This document shows, piece after piece, positions 20,223-24,090 of a stretch of DNA of 24,090 bases (the first letter of the stretch is position 1; each line of letters opens with the position of its first letter). The notes under the pieces were generated by a model, which searched no databases, had not been told where the DNA came from, and saw only the letters and a program-made list of their open reading frames with translations. The stretch spans positions 1 through 24,090 of IMG/VR virus record IMGVR_UViG_3300042924_005457; one strand, written 5' to 3'. This stretch comes from a virus. The position numbers and the translations under genes were made by a program.

Positions 20223-20998
20223 CCACGCCCAACTGCCCACCGCTGTGGGAGGGAGTGAAAGCCCTGATTGATGCGGAGGTCTACCTGTTCCGGGCTGCTG
20301 CAGCCTGCAAAGTGGAGACGGAATGGGCGCCCGATGACTGGACCTACACCTGTCGCCACGGCGATGCCCAGGCACTGTTCCAGGACGCCATCGGCGAGAT
20401 CCGCGACACCCTCCCCGATCATCAGCCAGTGCTGGTGTTCGGCAGCCGCACCAGCTTTCGCTATGGCGTGTGGCCCCAGTACAAGGCCAACCGCAAGAAG
20501 TACCGCAAGCCCGCCGGCTACCGGCAGCTGGTGGACTGGGTGACCAAGGCCGGCCCGGCCCGGGGGTGGCAGACCGCCGAGCTGCCCGACCTCGAAGGCG
20601 ACGACGTGCTGGGCGTGCTCCATGAGTGGGGCGACGTGATCTGCTCGATCGACAAGGACATGCTCACCCTGCCTGGCCTGCACCTGCGCAACGGTGAGCT
20701 GCAGGAGGTGAACCTGCTCGATGCCGACCTGGCGTTCTACGCCCAGACCCTCACCGGCGACGCCAGCGACAACTACCCCGGCTGCCCGGGCTATGGCCCG
20801 GTGACGGCTCAGAAGGCGCTGGCCGGCTGCACCAGTGAGCTGCAGATGTGGCAGGCCGTGCTCAAGGCCTTTGAGAAAAAAGGCTTCGGTGAGCACTACG
20901 CCATCACCCAGGCACGCTGCGCACGCATCCTTCGCGCTGGTGAATACGACCTCGAAAACCAGACTGTCCGCCTATGGAGCCCCCCGGTAGCCTTGTGA
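20219..20998 (+). CDS. 5'-3' exonuclease, T7 gp6-like
   Basis: 259 residues, slightly shorter than T7 gp6. The FEN/5'-3' exonuclease acidic residues are spread as expected: LIDAEVYLF (Asp 18), RYGVWPQYKANRKKYRKP (about 81-98) with helical-arch Lys/Arg, DLEGDDVLG (126-132), SIDKDML (145-147) and GDASDNYPG (181-184). The H3TH-like GYGPVTAQKAL follows (about 191-201). It removes RNA primers and degrades host DNA in T7. It is a syntenic gp6 counterpart, retained although gp4 and gp5 are missing. Starts at an ATGA overlap. Confidence 0.92.
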   Translation: MTTPNCPPLWEGVKALIDAEVYLFRAAAACKVETEWAPDDWTYTCRHGDAQALFQDAIGEIRDTLPDHQPVLVFGSRTSFRYGVWPQYKANRKKYRKPAGYRQLVDWVTKAGPARGWQTAELPDLEGDDVLGVLHEWGDVICSIDKDMLTLPGLHLRNGELQEVNLLDADLAFYAQTLTGDASDNYPGCPGYGPVTAQKALAGCTSELQMWQAVLKAFEKKGFGEHYAITQARCARILRAGEYDLENQTVRLWSPPVAL

Positions 20999-21005
20999 TG
21001 TCTGC

Positions 21006-21182
21006 ATGGATGCAGTGTTTCCCATCGTCAGCGATGAACTGATCAAGCGGCTCGACGCCACCTTTGGCCAAAAGCCGGATCGCTCGATGTCCCATCGGGA
21101 CATTGATCACTGGATCGGTGAGCAGGCGGTGGTGGATTGCATCAAGCGCTGGCACGCCGAACAACAGGAGGGCCTCAGCTGA
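21006..21182 (+). CDS. 58-aa hypothetical protein
   Basis: A short helical, mixed-charge protein (VSDELIKRLDATFGQ, HRDIDHWIGEQAVVDCIKRW). The ATG at 21006 lies inside the repeated CTGCATGGATGCAG (21002-21015), which also lies at the SSB start. The stop overlaps the next ATG. Sits between exonuclease and virion genes; function unknown. Confidence 0.6.
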   Translation: MDAVFPIVSDELIKRLDATFGQKPDRSMSHRDIDHWIGEQAVVDCIKRWHAEQQEGLS

Positions 21183-21583
21183 TGTGCTTCGGAGGTTCCG
21201 CCCCACGGGCGACGATCACCATGCCGGACATGGGCGCCTTTGATCGGATGGCCGATCAGCAGATGGCCGCGCTGCGCCAGCAGCAGGAGAGCTCCACCAT
21301 GCTGATGCAGGAGCGGCTCAACCAGGCCACCCTCAACCAGCAGGGGACGATGCAGCAGCTGCTGGCGGCCCAGGAGCAGCGCGCATCGCAGACCGCTGCC
21401 GACGCAGCACGGATGGCAGCGCTGATCGGTGCGCCGACTCCCGAGCCGGCCGCCAAGGCGCCGGTGCTGGGCAGCAGCCGCCAGGGGATGACCAGCCCCC
21501 AGGGCAAGACCACCCTGCGCATCGAGCCCAAGGCGGCCAGCGGCAACAAGGCCGGCACCGGCCTCAACATCGCCAGGTACTGA
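21182..21583 (+). CDS. Virion protein, T7 gp6.7-like
   Basis: 133 residues starting MCFGGSAPRATITMPDMG, which resembles the MCF-type start and opening of T7 gp6.7. A long Gln/Met-rich helix (about 30-85) gives coiled-coil character. The end (LRIEPKAASGNKAGTGLNIARY) resembles T7 gp6.7/gp7.3 ends. In T7 these are internal virion proteins placed just before the portal; they leave the particle on DNA ejection. Start fixed at the ATG overlapping the upstream TGA. A second relative lies directly downstream with a similar C-terminal TGLNI motif. Confidence 0.65.
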   Translation: MCFGGSAPRATITMPDMGAFDRMADQQMAALRQQQESSTMLMQERLNQATLNQQGTMQQLLAAQEQRASQTAADAARMAALIGAPTPEPAAKAPVLGSSRQGMTSPQGKTTLRIEPKAASGNKAGTGLNIARY

Positions 21584-21585
21584 TC

Positions 21586-21981
21586 ATGTGCATGGGATCA
21601 ACCCCCCAGCCCCCCAAGGTTGTGTACCAGGGGCCCTCCAACAAGGAGATCAAGCAGCAGGAGAAGCAGCTCAACATGGCCACCAAGGCAGCAGAGGCCA
21701 GCCAGGCCGAGTTCCAGCAGCAGCTGCAGGCACAGATCGACGAGGCCAATGCCGCCGCCGGGGCAGCTGCCGAGGAACTGCAGCAGCAACAGGCCGCGAT
21801 CAGCTCCAGCGCAGCCATGGCCAACCAGTCCTACACCGTCGAGACCACGCAGCAGGCGCCGGCCGCTGCCGCCCAGACCACTGAGGCCATCCAGCCCGCT
21901 GCGCCCGCTGCTCCGCGCACCCCGAGCCTCACCATCGGCACCCGCCGCGCACCGGCCACCGGGTTGAACATCGGCCGATGA
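21586..21981 (+). CDS. Virion protein, T7 gp7.3-like
   Basis: 131 residues, starting MCMGSTPQPPKVVYQGPS. A long coiled-coil helix (about 20-78; KEIKQQEKQLNMATKAAEAS, then repeated Gln/Ala) and an Ala/Pro/Thr-rich linker follow. The end, TPSLTIGTRRAPATGLNIGR, shares TGLNI-x-R with the upstream neighbour. T7 gp7.3 is a virion/tail protein at this map position and ends in a similar Gly-rich, I-containing tail. Assignment rests on position, start and end motifs. Overlaps the portal start by ATGA. Confidence 0.6.
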   Translation: MCMGSTPQPPKVVYQGPSNKEIKQQEKQLNMATKAAEASQAEFQQQLQAQIDEANAAAGAAAEELQQQQAAISSSAAMANQSYTVETTQQAPAAAAQTTEAIQPAAPAAPRTPSLTIGTRRAPATGLNIGR

Positions 21982-23606
21982 CAGCAGAGAACCGCTACAA
22001 GAAGCTCGAACCAGCGCGCAACCACTGGATTGACCGCGGGCGGGAGGCGTCTGCACTCACGCTGCCCTGGGTGATGCCGTTCGATGGCGAACCCGAGGCC
22101 CAGGCGCTGCAGAAGATCGACCACCCGTGGGATGGCATCGGTCAGCGGGGTGTCCACAACATCGCCAGCCGGCTGCTGCTGGCCCTGCTGCCGCCCACCG
22201 AGACCTTCTTCCGGTTCGTCCACGACGACATGGCCTTTGCTGCGCAGCAGGCCGAAATGATTGCGACCGGCGACAGCCCGGAGCAGATCGCTGAGCTCAA
22301 GACCCAGGTGGACAAGACCCTGGGGATGATGGAGCGGGCGGTGCTACGCAGCATCGAGGCCAGCAACGACCGCACCGCTCTGCACCAGGCGCTGCTGCAC
22401 CTGATCATTGCCGGCAACTGCCTGATCTGGCTGCCCAAGGAGGGCGCCAAGGTGTTCAACCTCTACCGCTATGTGCTGCGCCGCGACCCCGTGGGCCGGC
22501 CGCTGGAGGCGGTGGTGTGCGAGCGGATCCCGGCCGACGAACTGCCCGAGGCGGCCCGCAAGATCCTCGACCAGGTGGAGCCGATGGATCCGCTCACCGA
22601 GGAGCGCCCCGGCGGCGGCACCGAGACCCTGCCTGATGAGCGACTGGTCAAGGTCTACACCCACATCAGCTGGAACAAGAGCCGCTGCAGCTGGTATCAG
22701 GAGCTCAAGGGCCGCCGCATCGAGGGCAGCGAGGGCAGCTGCAACCGGGAGCACAGCCCCTGGATTCCGCTGCGCATGTTCGCCATCGACTCGGAGGACT
22801 ACGGGCCGGGCTATGTCGAGGCGGCCACCATGGCCGACCTGCAAACCGCCAACGCCCTCACCCGGGCGCTGACAGAGGGCGCGCTGGTCAGCTCGATGTG
22901 CAAGTTCCTGGCCAAGCCGGGTGCAGCCGTCACCGCCAAGCAGTTCAACGAGGCCGCCAACGGCGCCTGCCTCACCGGCAACCCGGAGGACATCACCGCC
23001 GTGCAGGTGGGCAAGGGCAGCGATCTGGCGGTGGCCGAGCAGCGGCTGCAGCGGGTGGAGGCCCGGCTGGCCGTGAGCTTCATGCTGAACGAAGCCCGCG
23101 ACTCGGAGCGCACCACGGCCGAGGAGGTGCGGATCCAAGCGCAGCAGATCGAGAACAGCCTGGGCGGGATCTACAGCGTGCTCACGACTGAGTTCCAGTA
23201 CCCCTACATCGCCCGGCGGCTGTACCTGCTCACCCAGTCCGGCGGGCTGCCCAAGCTGCCCGACGACACCATCAAGCCGGTGGTGAGCGTGGGCCTGGCG
23301 GCCGTGGGCCGGGGCAACGACCTCGAACGCCATGCCCGCTTCATGCAGATCCTGCAGCAGACCATCACCCCCGAAGGCACGCTGCAATACCTGATCCCGT
23401 CGGAGCTGATCAGCCGCCTCGCTGCCGCAATGGGCATCGACACGGTGGGTCTGATCAAGAGCCAGCAGCAGATCGAGGAGGAGCGGCAGGCCGCGATGGA
23501 GGCCCAGCAGCAGGCGGCCGTGATGCAGTCGGCGATGGCCGACCCGCAGAAGCTGGCCAACGCCGCCCAGACCGTTCAAGAGATCCAGCAACCACAACCC
23601 GAATGA
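21978..23606 (+). CDS. Portal / head-tail connector protein, T7 gp8-like
   Basis: 542 residues (T7 gp8 is 536). It begins NRYKKLEPARNHWIDRGREAS and holds WDGIGQRGVHNIASRLLLAL (about 51-70), ALLHLIIAGNCLIWL (about 139-153), a stretch around YVEAATMADLQTANALT (about 276-292) and GIYSVLTTEFQYPYIARRLY (about 396-415), as in podovirus connectors. The last 70 residues are a Gln-rich helix. Twelve copies form the portal through which terminase pumps DNA. It sits between the virion proteins and the scaffold as in T7. Identification is firm. Confidence 0.95.
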   Translation: MTAENRYKKLEPARNHWIDRGREASALTLPWVMPFDGEPEAQALQKIDHPWDGIGQRGVHNIASRLLLALLPPTETFFRFVHDDMAFAAQQAEMIATGDSPEQIAELKTQVDKTLGMMERAVLRSIEASNDRTALHQALLHLIIAGNCLIWLPKEGAKVFNLYRYVLRRDPVGRPLEAVVCERIPADELPEAARKILDQVEPMDPLTEERPGGGTETLPDERLVKVYTHISWNKSRCSWYQELKGRRIEGSEGSCNREHSPWIPLRMFAIDSEDYGPGYVEAATMADLQTANALTRALTEGALVSSMCKFLAKPGAAVTAKQFNEAANGACLTGNPEDITAVQVGKGSDLAVAEQRLQRVEARLAVSFMLNEARDSERTTAEEVRIQAQQIENSLGGIYSVLTTEFQYPYIARRLYLLTQSGGLPKLPDDTIKPVVSVGLAAVGRGNDLERHARFMQILQQTITPEGTLQYLIPSELISRLAAAMGIDTVGLIKSQQQIEEERQAAMEAQQQAAVMQSAMADPQKLANAAQTVQEIQQPQPE

Positions 23607-24090
23607 CCACCACCCCCACCATGGACATCACGCCCGAGCAAATGGCGCTGGCCGGCCCCGGCTACGACAAGGACGCACTGGCCGGGTTCCTGCAGGAGAT
23701 CGCCGAGGAGGACGCTGCGCTGGCCAGCGGCACCATCCAGCCACCGGCGCCTGCGGCACAACCTGACTTCGCCACCCTCACTGTCCAAGGCGACGAGGTG
23801 GAGGCCGAAGGCGACGAGCCGGCCGGCGAGGCCCGCCCCCTGGCCGGGAAGTTCAAGAGCCCCGAGGAACTGGAGAAGGCCTACCTGGCGCTGCAGCAAA
23901 AGCTGGGCCAGCGGGCCGATTCAGCTACCGAGGAATCCTCGACAGCTGACCCTGAGCCGGTGGCCCCGCTGTCCCGCGAGGACGCCGTGGGCCATTACGG
24001 GGAGACCGTGGTGGCAGCAGCCGAGCGCGAGGGCATCGACCTGGCGCTGTGGGATGCCGCAGTGCAGAAGGGCGAGGACACCAGCGCCAT
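23603..24090 (+). CDS. Capsid assembly scaffolding protein, T7 gp9-like (3' end outside window)
   Basis: Begins at ATG 23603 overlapping the portal stop; an in-frame ATG at 23621 is an alternative. The visible 162 residues are acidic and mostly disordered-looking (DEVEAEGDEPAGEARPL). They carry the conserved GKFKSPEELEKAYLALQQKL segment (about 77-96), which is diagnostic for T7-like scaffolds. It shapes the procapsid and is expelled on packaging. The major capsid gene should follow to the right. Confidence 0.85.
   Translation, partial: MTTTPTMDITPEQMALAGPGYDKDALAGFLQEIAEEDAALASGTIQPPAPAAQPDFATLTVQGDEVEAEGDEPAGEARPLAGKFKSPEELEKAYLALQQKLGQRADSATEESSTADPEPVAPLSREDAVGHYGETVVAAAEREGIDLALWDAAVQKGEDTSA

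Noticed and set aside
23607-23620. ACC-rich stretch before the scaffold as another ACC leader
   Set aside because: It is in frame with ATG 23603 that overlaps the portal stop, so it is better read as coding for the scaffold N-terminus.

Overview
The window is GC-rich and almost wholly phage. It carries the skeleton of a T7-like (autographivirus-type) podovirus: single-subunit RNA polymerase (11074-13476), gp2.5-like ssDNA-binding protein, gp6-like exonuclease, gp6.7/gp7.3-like virion proteins, gp8-like portal, gp9-like scaffold and gp18/gp19-like terminase. A tyrosine integrase lies directly upstream of the RNA polymerase, the arrangement known from T7-like marine cyanophages such as P-SSP7. 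That layout, the GC-rich composition and a few GCGATCGC (HIP1) sites point to a temperate podovirus of a Synechococcus/Cyanobium-type picocyanobacterium. The host is inferred, not proven. No photosynthesis or carbon-metabolism auxiliary gene is visible.

Layout, left to right. Bases 1-2133 (+): the end of a glycine-rich tail/adhesin gene, then a train of tiny overlapping genes, several with membrane segments (candidate lysis cassette). Bases 1936-5713: strands alternate, with a C39-type peptidase (-), small terminase (+), large terminase (-), an unknown gene (-) and a winged-helix RepL-like protein (-). Bases 5714-6539: a gene-free control region with inverted repeats, a 31-bp tandem repeat, a T-tract hairpin, a Fur/Zur-box-like palindrome and three back-to-back hairpins. 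Bases 6540-10800 (+): early genes, with an ArdC-like antirestriction protein, small proteins, two winged-helix regulators and the integrase. Bases 10801-11073: hairpin plus a tRNA-like sequence, candidate attP. Bases 11074-20998 (+): RNA polymerase, SSB, RusA-type resolvase, a zinc-ribbon protein, about a dozen small genes, an ASCH-like protein, a D12-class adenine methylase and the exonuclease. Bases 21006-24090 (+): pre-portal virion proteins, portal and the start of the scaffold.

The T7 replication block is gutted. Between SSB and exonuclease, where T7 relatives keep primase-helicase and DNA polymerase, there is neither. A RusA resolvase, a zinc-ribbon/helical protein, an unknown 170-aa protein, small proteins and methylase occupy the slot. 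The phage probably borrows the host replisome while keeping its own transcription, recombination and packaging machinery. Because terminase runs on into the early region and the tRNA-like candidate attP is uninterrupted, the sequence looks like a circular or concatemeric map rather than a prophage opened at att.

The strongest non-coding signals are: a repeated double-hairpin element with compensatory base changes upstream of two early genes; (ACC)n start-codon leaders in place of Shine-Dalgarno sites; and a repeated CCTMCTAGG motif at control points, which accounts for nearly half of the rare CTAG tetranucleotides I could find by eye. Similarity statements rest on recognition of motifs, since no database search was possible.
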